In this document: positions 52,795-62,657 of the stretch, piece after piece
Layout: every line of letters starts with the position of its first letter
How positions within the stretch are numbered: the stretch's first letter is position 1
Source of the DNA: Pontibacter silvestris
GTDB lineage: Bacteria; Bacteroidota; Bacteroidia; Cytophagales; Hymenobacteraceae
Reading direction: 5' to 3'
Assembly (NCBI RefSeq): GCF_020907275.1
Contig: NZ_JAJJWI010000021.1
Location: forward strand, 1-64,000
Length of the DNA: 64,000 bases
Made by a program: the position numbers and the translations under genes
The notes under the pieces: model-generated
The model's input: the letters and a program-made list of their open reading frames with translations, nothing else
What the model was told of the DNA's origin: nothing
Database searches by the model: none

Positions 52795-54161
52795 GTGAGT
52801 TAAAAGACCATGCAGCCTTGGCCGAAAACTTTAATGCAGATGAGCTGCGGGTAAACTGGCACGATGAAACCTTATGGTTTATCAGGCAGAAGCGGGACAG
52901 GTCTGCGCATGCTATTCCGGATTGGGAACTGTTACGCGAAACAGCCTCTCAGATCAAGCATAATGTATTATCAAACCTGAGCGAGTACCTGGAGCAGTTT
53001 GAAGCTAATGCCAAGGCTAACGGAGTTATAGTACACTGGGCAGTAGATGCCAGAGAGCACAACCAGATTGTACATGGCATACTGAAAAAGCATGGTGTAA
53101 AGGAGATGGTAAAAAGTAAGTCTATGCTGACAGAGGAGTGCCATCTGAATGATTACTTAGCTGAAAACGGAATAGAGGTAATAGATTCTGACTTAGGGGA
53201 ACGCATTGTGCAGCTGGCAAAAGAGCCGCCCAGCCATATTGTTTTGCCTAGTATCCACAAAAAGAAAGAAGAGGTAGGGGAGCTGTTTCATAAGCATTTA
53301 GGCACAGCGCCTGGCGTTTCTGACCCGCAGGTACTTACCGAGACGGCACGGCAACACCTACGGGAAAAATTTTTAACGCGTCGAGCAGCCCTTACAGGCG
53401 TAAACTTCGCTATAGCCGAAACAGGGGAGTTCGTGGTTTGCACCAACGAGGGTAATGCAGACATGGGAGCCCACCTGGCAGACGTACATATTGCGAGTAT
53501 GGGTATTGAGAAGCTGATACCGCAGCGAAAGCATCTTGGTGTATTTCTTAGGCTGCTGGCCCGAAGTGCCACAGGGCAGCCAATCACGACTTATTCCAGC
53601 CATTTTAAAAAGCCAAGAAAGGGGCACGAAATGCACCTTGTGCTGGTAGACAACGGCAGGAGCATACACCTTGGCAGAGAAGACTTCCGAAACTCCTTAA
53701 AATGTATTCGGTGCGGGGCCTGTATGAACACCTGCCCTGTTTACCGCAGAAGCGGCGGGCACAGTTACCACAATGCAGTGGCAGGCCCAATAGGGGCTAT
53801 ACTGGCTCCGAACTTTGATATGAAAAAAGCTGCTGACTTACCGTTTGCCTCTACGCTGTGTGGTTCCTGTTCTAATGTATGTCCTGTAAAAATTGACATC
53901 CATAACCAACTATATAAGTGGCGACAGGTGATAGTGCAGGAGGGGTATGCAGATTCTAAAAAAACATTGGGCATGAAAGCCATGACGCAAACCTTTGCCT
54001 CGCCTGCTACTTTTCGGTTGGCAGGTAAAGCCGGTAGGTGGTTCATGCGGAATGTGCCTCTTGCCGTTAGTAATAAGCTTAACCCGTGGTACAAGCAGCG
54101 CGAAATGCCTGTACCCCCAAAGGAGTCATTCGGAGAATGGTACCGCAAAAACAGAAAATAA
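52791..54161 (+). CDS. lutB: L-lactate oxidation subunit LutB (YkgF), ferredoxin-like
   Basis: Iron-sulfur subunit of LutABC. An N-terminal LUD domain (LTGVNFAIAETGEFVVCTNEGN) is followed by two 4Fe-4S motifs, CIRCGACMNTCPVYRRSGG and CGSCSNVCPVKID, and a C-terminal helical tail. The length of 456 residues fits. It depends on Fe-S assembly, presumably by the SUF system in this window. Overlaps lutA by 4 bases. Confidence 0.94.
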   Translation: MSELKDHAALAENFNADELRVNWHDETLWFIRQKRDRSAHAIPDWELLRETASQIKHNVLSNLSEYLEQFEANAKANGVIVHWAVDAREHNQIVHGILKKHGVKEMVKSKSMLTEECHLNDYLAENGIEVIDSDLGERIVQLAKEPPSHIVLPSIHKKKEEVGELFHKHLGTAPGVSDPQVLTETARQHLREKFLTRRAALTGVNFAIAETGEFVVCTNEGNADMGAHLADVHIASMGIEKLIPQRKHLGVFLRLLARSATGQPITTYSSHFKKPRKGHEMHLVLVDNGRSIHLGREDFRNSLKCIRCGACMNTCPVYRRSGGHSYHNAVAGPIGAILAPNFDMKKAADLPFASTLCGSCSNVCPVKIDIHNQLYKWRQVIVQEGYADSKKTLGMKAMTQTFASPATFRLAGKAGRWFMRNVPLAVSNKLNPWYKQREMPVPPKESFGEWYRKNRK

Positions 54162-54165
54162 ACCA

Positions 54166-54759
54166 ATGAGTAGCAGAGAACAAATACTTGCGTCTGTAGC
54201 GAAGAACCAACCAATACCCGTTGCACTGCCGGAAATTCCCATTTTCTCTTCAGAGAAATCAGACCTGGTGGAGAAGTTTACCACCGTGGCAGTTGGTATT
54301 GGTAGTAAAGTATTTCGTGTAAATAGCTTGAAAGAAGCAAAGCAGATTCTCCTGAAGGAGCACAAAGCTTCGAAAAGAATTATTTCTACTTTTCCTCAAT
54401 TCTCAGATGTGGCTGAAGTCTCTATTGTGCCGAGCACAGACCCTCATACTATGGAGGATGTAGACCTGGCTATATTAGAAGCACACTTGGGAGTGGCTGA
54501 GAACAGTGCTTTATGGGTTACAGAAGAACTGTTGCCTATGCGGGTAACGCCTTTTATTTGTCAGCACCTGGCTTTAGTAGTCTCACCGAAAGCTATACTA
54601 CCCCTGATGCATCATGCTTACGAACAAATAGGAATGAAAGATTATGGCTTCGGAGTATTTATAGCTGGCCCTTCCAAGACAGCAGATATTGAGCAGTCAC
54701 TAGTGCTGGGTGCTCACGGCCCTAGAACTCTTACTATATTTCTTTTAGAGGAGCAATAG
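54166..54759 (+). CDS. lutC: L-lactate oxidation subunit LutC (YkgG), LUD domain
   Basis: Third LutABC subunit, 197 residues with a LUD domain: DPHTMEDVDLAILEAHLGVAEN, ALWVTEELLPMRVTPFICQHLALV and the C-terminal FIAGPSKTADIEQSLVLGAHGP run typical of YkgG. The frame is open back to 53995 inside lutB, but the start at 54166 (MSSREQILASV), 4 bases after lutB, gives the normal length. It closes the operon. Confidence 0.93.
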   Translation: MSSREQILASVAKNQPIPVALPEIPIFSSEKSDLVEKFTTVAVGIGSKVFRVNSLKEAKQILLKEHKASKRIISTFPQFSDVAEVSIVPSTDPHTMEDVDLAILEAHLGVAENSALWVTEELLPMRVTPFICQHLALVVSPKAILPLMHHAYEQIGMKDYGFGVFIAGPSKTADIEQSLVLGAHGPRTLTIFLLEEQ

Positions 54760-55287
54760 TAAGTCCTGTATCCTAGAACCTCATTATAAAGCACTGTTTG
54801 TTTACCTTTGTTGCATCCTTGCAGTATTATCGTTAGATAGCTCGCTATCTGGTGTTTTCTCATCACAAATTCTTTCATAAGCTTGTGTGTGTTAGGTGTT
54901 AGGCTTGATACTGTGCAGCCAGCAGCATTGCTGTGCAGGCTTTAGAAAGTTGATCTAAAGCTTTTTCTGATAGAGCAGTAGGAAAAGCATCCTTTTCAAG
55001 AAGATTTATACTATCTTTTTAAACCTGTTTTAATATTATTCTATTATGATGTAGGATAAGGTTTAGGTGTGTGAAATATATGCTTTTATAAATACGGGTA
55101 ATTGTATAGGTTAAATATGTTTACTTCCTGAATATAGTTTAATAATTGTACTATATAGTTGTTTAATTATTAGGATGGGAAATAGGTGGGATAAATTAAT
55201 TTGTTTAATTGTTAGATTCTTATTTGTTAAAATGCTTATCATTGCTTTGTGAACTTTGGTGTAGGGTAGAGGAATTGAACTTTAGGT
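54760..55287. other. Intergenic region after the rha-lut operon
   Basis: 528 AT-rich bases without a supported gene. No clear terminator follows lutC. GAACTTTG at 55251-55258 is a one-mismatch -7 box for the kinase gene, with a TTTG 24 bases upstream, longer than usual. Confidence 0.35.
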
Positions 55288-57504
55288 ATGATGTGTGACG
55301 CGAATTTTACCTCTGATTTTTATAAAGCTATTGTGAAAAATAGTACTGAGCTTATTTCTGTTTTAGATCAAGCTGGTGAGTACATGTTTGTGGGTGCTTC
55401 TGTAGAACCTGTGTTAGGTTATGAGGCGCATGAGCTGCTAGGAACAAATGCAATTGATTACATCCATAAGAACGATGCAGCATTTGCTTTATCTGCGTTA
55501 GAGAAAATCTGTACAGAGAAAGAGGTAAGAATGCTACCATTAAGGTTTAAAGCTAAAAATGGTGACTGGAGATGGATAGAATGTACCATTACTAACATGC
55601 TGGATAATGAAAGTGTCAGAGGAATTGTAGCAAATTCAAGAGATGTTACACAGGAAGTTGAAAATGAACTGAAAAAGGAGCAAAGCCAATCTTTTTACAA
55701 GTCACTCTTTCACGACCATCCTGATGCTGTATTTACACTGAATACAGATGGGTATTTCGAAGATGCGAATAAGCAGTTTCCCCGGTTAATCAATTACTCT
55801 GAAGAAGAAATTAAAGGAAAGCACTTTACAGAGCTAGTGCATCCATCTTACACAAAGGAAGTAACATATGCTTTTAATAAGGCACTGGCAGGGCAGGCAC
55901 ATACTATTGAGGCCTTAGTACTTACGAAGCAGGGAAAAGAGATAGATATTTGTGTTACAATAGTACCTATTTTCTTTAAAGGCAGTGTCGAGGGAGTGCA
56001 TGTTATCGCCAGAGACATTACACAGTTAAAACGCTCAGACAGGCTTATAAGAGAACAGGCAGATCAGTTAAACAGTGTAGTTGAAAGCATAGCCGAACCT
56101 TTTTTTGCCTTAGATAAACAGTGGTGTTATACCTATGTAAATAAAGCCTATGCAGCCTTTCTTGGCAAATACAGAGAAGAAATGCTTGGGAACAATATAT
56201 GGGAGACATATCCTCAGTCAGTTCATTCTTTGTTCTATTATAAGTGCCATGAAGTAGCCTCTTCCGGTTTACCGGTATCTTTTGAAGAACCTTATTCTAA
56301 ACCAAGAGAAGCAGTCATTCGCTTTAGTGTGTTTCCCTCCAGTAATGGTATATCGGTTTATTTTAGAGATGTTATAGAGGAGAGAGGTTTGGAGGCTGAG
56401 CTAGAAAAGCTTTCGTTAGTGGCTAGCCAGACTACAAACGGTGTTATTATAACAGATGGTGATGGCAAAGTTGAGTGGGTAAACAACAGCTTTGAAAGAT
56501 TGACAGGCTATTCTTTTGCAGAGGTATTACATAAAGAGCCGGGTGAATTGCTACAGGGAGTTGAAACCGATCAAGAAACAGTTGCCCGAATAAGAAAAAA
56601 GCTAGCTGAAGCAGTTCCTTTTTCTGAAGAAATTCTCAATTACAGAAAGAATGGAGAAAAAGTGTGGTTCTCTATGATCATAACGCCCATTCTGGACACC
56701 AAAGGTCATGTATCAAAGTTTATAGCTATTCAGAGCGATACTACAGACAAAAAAAGGTCTGAACTAGAGCTTAAACAGATGGCGAGTGATCTGTCAATAC
56801 AAAATAAAAGCCTTCAGCAGTTTACTTACTTTATATCGCATAACCTTCGGGCTCCTGTTGCGAATGCGTCTGGTTTGGCCGCCTTGCTACCCAGAATAGA
56901 CAAGAACTCAAAGAAGTTCGAAAGTGTCCTGTCAAAACTACAAACTTCTGTTTCGCATTTGGATAGTATCATAAAAGATATGAACACTATACTCTCACTG
57001 AGAGATGGAAATCAGCTACTCCCTTTAGAAGATGTAAATCTTTCAGCAGTGTGTACAGAGGTAATCAATAGTCTGCAGGAGAGTATAGTGGAATTAGGCG
57101 TTACTACACTTGTTGATGTTGATACAGATTGTGTTGTTCAAGCAAGCAAAGCTTATCTGCATAACATATTTTATAACCTGTTACTGAATGCTATAAAATA
57201 TAGAGCTACAGATCGTAAACTTATTATAGCTGTTAAGTGTAGACAAAATAAAGACGGGGAAGTTGAAATCATTATAAGCGATAATGGATCGGGTATGGAA
57301 ATGGGCTTAGTAAAGGACCAACTGTTTAAGCTGTATAAGCGCTTCCACCTGAACACTACCGGAAGAGGGGTAGGCCTTTTTCTTGTTAAAACACAAGTAG
57401 AAGCTATGAAGGGCAGGATTGAAGTAGACAGTACTCCGAATGTGGGCACCAGTTTTAAAATTTACCTGAAGTATAATGTTGAAGAGAGCTTTTATAATAG
57501 ATGA
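55288..57504 (+). CDS. Soluble sensor histidine kinase with four PAS domains
   Basis: 738 residues, no transmembrane helix, so a cytoplasmic sensor. Four PAS domains lie at about 10-125, 132-250, 262-370 and 378-492. The fourth is LOV-like (LLQGVETDQETVARIRKKLA, EEILNYRKNGEKVWF), but the photoactive Cys position is Gly419. Then comes the HisKA helix pair with the phospho-acceptor His518 in FTYFISHNLRAP, and the ATPase domain with N box NIFYNLLLNAIKYR, DNGSGM and GRGVGLFLVK. Its 3' end overlaps the response-regulator gene by 29 bases, so the two form a cognate pair. Confidence 0.93.
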   Translation: MMCDANFTSDFYKAIVKNSTELISVLDQAGEYMFVGASVEPVLGYEAHELLGTNAIDYIHKNDAAFALSALEKICTEKEVRMLPLRFKAKNGDWRWIECTITNMLDNESVRGIVANSRDVTQEVENELKKEQSQSFYKSLFHDHPDAVFTLNTDGYFEDANKQFPRLINYSEEEIKGKHFTELVHPSYTKEVTYAFNKALAGQAHTIEALVLTKQGKEIDICVTIVPIFFKGSVEGVHVIARDITQLKRSDRLIREQADQLNSVVESIAEPFFALDKQWCYTYVNKAYAAFLGKYREEMLGNNIWETYPQSVHSLFYYKCHEVASSGLPVSFEEPYSKPREAVIRFSVFPSSNGISVYFRDVIEERGLEAELEKLSLVASQTTNGVIITDGDGKVEWVNNSFERLTGYSFAEVLHKEPGELLQGVETDQETVARIRKKLAEAVPFSEEILNYRKNGEKVWFSMIITPILDTKGHVSKFIAIQSDTTDKKRSELELKQMASDLSIQNKSLQQFTYFISHNLRAPVANASGLAALLPRIDKNSKKFESVLSKLQTSVSHLDSIIKDMNTILSLRDGNQLLPLEDVNLSAVCTEVINSLQESIVELGVTTLVDVDTDCVVQASKAYLHNIFYNLLLNAIKYRATDRKLIIAVKCRQNKDGEVEIIISDNGSGMEMGLVKDQLFKLYKRFHLNTTGRGVGLFLVKTQVEAMKGRIEVDSTPNVGTSFKIYLKYNVEESFYNR

Positions 57505-57868
57505 TGATGAAATAAGTCTCTTTTTAACAGAAGCTATACTGGAGGAAGAGAATATAGCGAAGGAATACCAAAGCTACCAATATGCACAGGATGCACTAAA
57601 TGATATTATTGAAGGGCTGGAAGTGGAGAAGATACCGGATATCATTTTTCTGGATCTTAATATGCCCTTGATGAGTGGCTGGAGCTTTTTAAACAGACTT
57701 TTGCCTTATGAGAATCAGCTGGAGGAGAAATGTAGTATCTATATTCTTACATCATCAGTGGATATAGAAGAGGAAGAAAAAGCTAAAGGCTACAGGTTAG
57801 TGAAAGGTTTTTTGCATAAACCATTAGAAGAAAGCTCTGTACAGGAAATCAAGCAACATTACAGATGA
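57476..57868 (+). CDS. Single-domain response regulator
   Basis: A 130-residue receiver domain with no output domain. The acidic pocket is IIDDDEI (Asp9-11), the phospho-acceptor Asp60 in IIFLDLNMPLMSGW, switch Thr92 in YILTSSV and Lys115 in FLHKPL. It probably passes phosphate on or binds a target directly. It overlaps the kinase gene and is followed by a terminator. Single-domain regulators paired with multi-PAS kinases are common in Cytophagales. Confidence 0.93.
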   Translation: MLKRAFIIDDDEISLFLTEAILEEENIAKEYQSYQYAQDALNDIIEGLEVEKIPDIIFLDLNMPLMSGWSFLNRLLPYENQLEEKCSIYILTSSVDIEEEEKAKGYRLVKGFLHKPLEESSVQEIKQHYR

Positions 57869-57922
57869 TTTTAAGTCACCCTTAAAGTAAGTCAACAATG
57901 GTTTATCTTAGGCTGACAGAAT

Positions 57923-57958
57923 AAAAAAGAGGAACAGATGAAGCTGTTCCTCTTTTTT
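57923..57958. terminator. Bidirectional terminator between the response regulator and RND operon
   Basis: AAAAAAGAGGAACAG (57923-57937) pairs perfectly with CTGTTCCTCTTTTTT (57944-57958) around a 6-base loop. Convergent genes end on both sides. Confidence 0.9.
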
Positions 57959-57973
57959 ATTATCATTTAGTAC

Positions 57974-59320
57974 TTACTGCCCTTGAAGCAGCGAACTGGT
58001 CAGCCGTTTTAATTCTATTTCAGCTGTCTTAGCTTCATACCTTATATCGATGAGGCGGTTTTCTGCGACTAACTGGTTGCGTTGTGCCTCACGTAGCTCT
58101 ATTGCCGTAAGTAAGCCCAAGCGATACCGTTCTAAGGCTATGTCTGCATTTTCCTGTGCCAGCTTTAAATTAAATTCTTCTAATGACAGGAGTTCTAAAC
58201 GGTTGGAGTACTGGCTATAAGCTCGGGCGAGGTCTGACTGCAACCGGTTCTGTTCTTGCTGGTATTCCAGGTTTATTGACTGCAAACTAATGCGGGCATT
58301 TTGTGCCTGCCTGTTTAGGTTAAATCCATTGAAAATTGGCAGACTCACCGTTAAGCCATAGTTATACCCCGTGTTACGATTAAACCTTGCCTGGTACTCA
58401 TTTAGAGGCTCTGCCTCTGAGCGGGTAAAGTTGTAAGCACTGGTAAAACCAACTACCGGGAACCGGCTGGCTCTGATCGCCTTTATATCGAGATTAGCAA
58501 TATGACTGTTTAGCTGTAGGCGTTGTAAAACAGGGTTCGAGGCAAGCAGATTATTATCAACTTTATTATACGTTAAAGTAGGGTCAACAATAACAGAGTC
58601 AGAGGTGATAAAGTCGATATCCGGATCTCGTCCTAAAAGCTGGTTCAGGTTTATTTTTGCGTTTTGCAAAGCCTCCTGTTGAAGCAACAACTCTGACCTG
58701 TCTGAGTTGTAGTCTACCTGAGCACGTAATATCTCAACTTTAGCGCTTACCCCCACCTCATATTGTGCCTGTGCAATTTCCACACGTTGTTCTGAGATGA
58801 CTATGGCATCCTTCAAAGCTTGTATTTTGCTGGATTGTCGGGCTACTTCGAAATAGTAATTTAATATGTTGGCCACCGTATTTTCGACAGTCTCTTTTGT
58901 GAATAAGTTACCTGCCTTTTCAAGTGCTTGCAGGCGGTCGTAGTTAATAAACATGCCCAAGCCATCAAAGAGAACCCAGTTAAGGTTTATATTCGAGCTC
59001 AGGCTGTTAGATTTTGCTCCTATTCTTTCACGGTCCGGGCCAGTCTGAAATTCCTGCAGGGAATTGTTTTCGCTGAAAGTGCGGCTTGCTCTTGCGTCCA
59101 GCGTAGGCAGAAAGCCAGCATTACCAAGCGTTACGTTGTTTTCGGCTATTGCTTCTTGCTTTGTAGCAATCTGTATATCATAATTTTGTTGTAAGCCTAT
59201 GCGAATGGCTTGTTCCAGCGAAAGCTGTTCCTGGCTTAGTGCTGTTCGAGGTAGAAGCGCTACTGCTACCGTTAATAGCAGTAGTGCTGTTCTTAATGGG
59301 TGCATTAATAAACTATCCAA
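57974..59320 (-). CDS. TolC-family outer-membrane efflux channel
   Basis: Outer-membrane exit duct of the tripartite pump. A signal peptide (LRTALLLLTVAVALLPRTALSQ) precedes two repeated OEP halves made of long coiled-coil helices (for example IAENNVTLGNAGFLPTLDA and RAQVDYNSDRSELLLQQEAL). The ATG at 59305 is an alternative start five codons later. The length of 448 residues is typical. Last gene of the operon, 34 bases after the pump gene. Confidence 0.92.
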   Translation of the reverse strand: MDSLLMHPLRTALLLLTVAVALLPRTALSQEQLSLEQAIRIGLQQNYDIQIATKQEAIAENNVTLGNAGFLPTLDARASRTFSENNSLQEFQTGPDRERIGAKSNSLSSNINLNWVLFDGLGMFINYDRLQALEKAGNLFTKETVENTVANILNYYFEVARQSSKIQALKDAIVISEQRVEIAQAQYEVGVSAKVEILRAQVDYNSDRSELLLQQEALQNAKINLNQLLGRDPDIDFITSDSVIVDPTLTYNKVDNNLLASNPVLQRLQLNSHIANLDIKAIRASRFPVVGFTSAYNFTRSEAEPLNEYQARFNRNTGYNYGLTVSLPIFNGFNLNRQAQNARISLQSINLEYQQEQNRLQSDLARAYSQYSNRLELLSLEEFNLKLAQENADIALERYRLGLLTAIELREAQRNQLVAENRLIDIRYEAKTAEIELKRLTSSLLQGQ

Positions 59321-59354
59321 TGGATTAGGATTTCTTGGCTAAGGGTTATATGTT

Positions 59355-62300
59355 TTATTTACTATAAACTGGCTCTGGTTCTAACTCCCGTTCCTGTGTT
59401 TCTACATTTACATTATTGTCATTAGCAGTAACATTGGCTTTTGCTGATGATAAGTAAGAGTAAATGGCCGGGATAATATAAAGTGTAAGACCTGTCGCAA
59501 AAATAAGACCGCCTACCACGGCAATACCCATAGAAACGCGGCTTTCAGATCCTGCACCCAGCGCTAAAGCAATAGGTAAGGTGCCCAGAATGGTTGATAA
59601 ACTTGTCATCAGGATAGGCCGGAATCGTGATACGGCAGCATCAGTGGCCGCTTCTAACTTATTCAAACCTTCCTCTTTACGCTGATTAGCAAATTCCACG
59701 AGCAGGATACCATTCTTCGTTACCAGACCGACCAGCATAATCATACCAATCTGGCTGAAAATGTTAAGGGTCTCATTGAAGTACCAGAGGCTAAGTAATG
59801 CACCAGCCAGGGCTAAAGGCACTGTAAACATAATAATAACTGGGTCTTTGAAGCTCTCGAACTGGGCTGAAAGTGCCAAATAAATCAAACCTAATGCTAA
59901 CAGGAAAGCAAATAGCAAGCTACTGGAACTTTCAGAAAAGTCTCTGGATTGCCCTGTAAGTGAAGTCTGGAAAGTTTCATCGAGTACCTTATCTGCAATG
60001 GCATCCATTGCCTCAACCCCATCGCCTATAGTTTTACCTTTAGCCAAGGAGGCACTGAAAGTAGCTGCGGCAAATCTGTTGAAACGATAGACTTGTGGGG
60101 AAGCACTTTCTTCTTTCAGCTCAATTAAGTTGTCTAACTGTATTAACTCTCCCACATTATTTTTGACATAAAGGCTACGCAGGTCGAGTGGTTCGCTACG
60201 GTTTTCACGCGCTACCTGTCCTAATATCTGATACTGCTTACCACCTTTGACGAAGTAGCCAAAGCGGGAACCACTCAAACCTAACTGCATGGTTTGTGCT
60301 ACATCGCGTATATCTACACCCAAAGACAGTGCTTTTTCACGGTTAATTTCTACCCGTAATTCAGGTTTGTTGAACTTAAGGTTAACATCCACAAAGTTGA
60401 AAGTAGGGTCTTGCTGTGCTGCTTCCAGAAATTGGGGAATAACCTCGCGCAGCTTATCCATACTCTGTGACTGCAGCACAAACTGTACAGGCTGGCCAGA
60501 GCCACGTCCTCCTCCAAGCCCTTTATCGCCAGAGGCAAAGGCTCTGGCACCTGGTATCTGGTTTATTAACGACGGTAGATCTTCTACTATTTGCTGCTGT
60601 GTCTTATTGCGTTCATCAGGTTCTACTAAGCGTAAGCGAATAAAACCTGAGTTAGCGTTACGCGTCATGGAGGTCATGTTGGCAATACCCGGCACTGAGT
60701 CATTCACCAGGGCTGTAAGCTCATTCATGTATTCATCCATAAACTCAAATGAAGCTCCTTCAGGACCGGTGGCGTTGATTCGTAACCCACTTCTGTCTTC
60801 GTCAGGGCTTAACTCAGACTGTAGTGTGGTTATTTGCCACCATATAGCACCAGCCGAAAGCACGATCAGGATAAACGCAACCCAACGCACATGCATAAAG
60901 CTCTCAAGGCTGCTGCGGTAACTATTAGTAAGAGCGTTAAAGAATGGCTCTGTTTTTCTGTAGAACCAGTTAGGCTTTTCTTGTCGCTTCAGCAGGCGTG
61001 ACGACATCATAGGCGTTAGTGTTAAAGACACAAATGAAGAGATGACTACGGAACCTGCTACTACAATACCGAATTCCCTGAAAAGGCGACCAGTCGTGTC
61101 TTCCAGAAAGGCAACAGGCATAAACACTGCTGCTAGCGCAACGGTGGTGGATATAATAGCAAAGTAGATTTCTTCTGAACCTTTTTTGGCTGCCTTCATA
61201 GGTTCTTCGCCACCTTCAATACGGGCATAAATATTCTCCAGCATCACAATGGCGTCGTCTACCACCAGACCAATGGCCAGTACGATACCTAACAGCGTCA
61301 GTACGTTAATGGAGAAGTCCATCACGTACATGATAAAGAATGTTCCTATGAGTGATACTGGTATAGCCACAACTGGTATAAGCGTAGAACGCCAGTCGCG
61401 CAGAAACAGGAAGATGATAACTACTACCAGCCCAAAGGCCACATAAATAGTTTCTTCTACCTCAGAAATAGAAGCTTTAATGTACTCCGTATTATCAAAA
61501 CCAATTATTAGCTCAAGGTCTTCAGGTATGTCTTTTTTTATATGCTCCAGGCGTCTGTAAAACTCATTGGCAATTTCTACCTGGTTCGAACCTGGCTGCG
61601 GAACAATAACAACACCTATCATAGGAATGCCATTGTAACGTAACACCGTTTTTTCGTTTTCAGGAGCAAGCTGTGCGTAACCAACATCACGGAAACGGAT
61701 CAGGCGACCAGCATCCTGGCGCACAATCAGGTTATTGAATTCTTCCGGAGTAGAAATACGGCCCATGGTTCTAACAGAAAGCTCTGTTGTAGCTCCCTCA
61801 ATACTGCCCGATGGCAGTTCCACGTTTTGCCTTGTAAGGGCATTCTGCACCTCAACGGGTGTTACCTGCAAGGCAGAAAGCTTGTCAGGGTCCATCCAGA
61901 GACGCATAGAGTAGCGCTTGTCACCCCAGATCATAATCTCACTTACACCTGGAATCGTTTGCAACTGCTCTTTAAAAACATTCAGACCTATATCAGAAAG
62001 CTCCAGCAGAGAGCGGGTCTCGCTCTTCACACCCAGCATAATAATAGGATTGGCATCGGCATCGGCTTTTGCAATAGTAGGAGGCTCAGCATCTTCCGGA
62101 AGTCTTCGCTGTGCCCTGGATACGCGGTCACGTACATCATTAGCAGCAGTTTCTAAGTCTACCCCTAGGTTAAATTCTACGGTAATGTTGCTGCTACCTT
62201 CGCTACTGGTAGAGGTCAGTGTTCTGATACCTGCAATACCATTTATCGATTCCTCCAGCGGCTCTGTAATCTCAGATTCTATAGTTTCGGCGTTAGCACC

Positions 62301-62456
62301 TGTATAAGAGGTGGAAACGTTTACGATAGGAGGGTCAACACTTGGATATTCACGCACACCCAGATACGTAATCCCGATTACCCCAAAAACGATAATCGTG
62401 ATACTCATCACGATTGCCAGCACAGGACGTTTAATACTGATGGATGATAAACTCAT
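59355..62456 (-). CDS. RND multidrug-type efflux pump (HAE1/AcrB family)
   Basis: Inner-membrane proton-driven exporter, 1033 residues with twelve transmembrane helices and two large periplasmic loops. The N-terminal ISIKRPVLAIVMSITIIVFG is typical; the TM4 proton-relay aspartates are in IGLVVDDAIVMLENIYARIEG; the second half has GLVTKNGILLVEFAN. Hydrophobic and AcrB-like composition favour a drug, solvent or lipid substrate, not a metal (CusA-type) one. It lies between its adaptor and channel genes. Confidence 0.95.
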   Translation of the reverse strand: MSLSSISIKRPVLAIVMSITIIVFGVIGITYLGVREYPSVDPPIVNVSTSYTGANAETIESEITEPLEESINGIAGIRTLTSTSSEGSSNITVEFNLGVDLETAANDVRDRVSRAQRRLPEDAEPPTIAKADADANPIIMLGVKSETRSLLELSDIGLNVFKEQLQTIPGVSEIMIWGDKRYSMRLWMDPDKLSALQVTPVEVQNALTRQNVELPSGSIEGATTELSVRTMGRISTPEEFNNLIVRQDAGRLIRFRDVGYAQLAPENEKTVLRYNGIPMIGVVIVPQPGSNQVEIANEFYRRLEHIKKDIPEDLELIIGFDNTEYIKASISEVEETIYVAFGLVVVIIFLFLRDWRSTLIPVVAIPVSLIGTFFIMYVMDFSINVLTLLGIVLAIGLVVDDAIVMLENIYARIEGGEEPMKAAKKGSEEIYFAIISTTVALAAVFMPVAFLEDTTGRLFREFGIVVAGSVVISSFVSLTLTPMMSSRLLKRQEKPNWFYRKTEPFFNALTNSYRSSLESFMHVRWVAFILIVLSAGAIWWQITTLQSELSPDEDRSGLRINATGPEGASFEFMDEYMNELTALVNDSVPGIANMTSMTRNANSGFIRLRLVEPDERNKTQQQIVEDLPSLINQIPGARAFASGDKGLGGGRGSGQPVQFVLQSQSMDKLREVIPQFLEAAQQDPTFNFVDVNLKFNKPELRVEINREKALSLGVDIRDVAQTMQLGLSGSRFGYFVKGGKQYQILGQVARENRSEPLDLRSLYVKNNVGELIQLDNLIELKEESASPQVYRFNRFAAATFSASLAKGKTIGDGVEAMDAIADKVLDETFQTSLTGQSRDFSESSSSLLFAFLLALGLIYLALSAQFESFKDPVIIMFTVPLALAGALLSLWYFNETLNIFSQIGMIMLVGLVTKNGILLVEFANQRKEEGLNKLEAATDAAVSRFRPILMTSLSTILGTLPIALALGAGSESRVSMGIAVVGGLIFATGLTLYIIPAIYSYLSSAKANVTANDNNVNVETQERELEPEPVYSK

Positions 62457-62657
62457 ATATAATAAGAATGTAGAATCTACAAATTAGAATCTAAAATTTA
62501 AAACAACTTTGTTAAAGCAAATGTCTTCTGTTCAGGAAGGTCGATCTTCTGATAAAATAGCTAAGGCACATAGGAATGTGCTTTCTGCTTTATTTACAAG
62601 TGTCCGGGATGCTTTAACTTCTGCCAACTTCACGTAACAGTTTAAATATTAATATTT

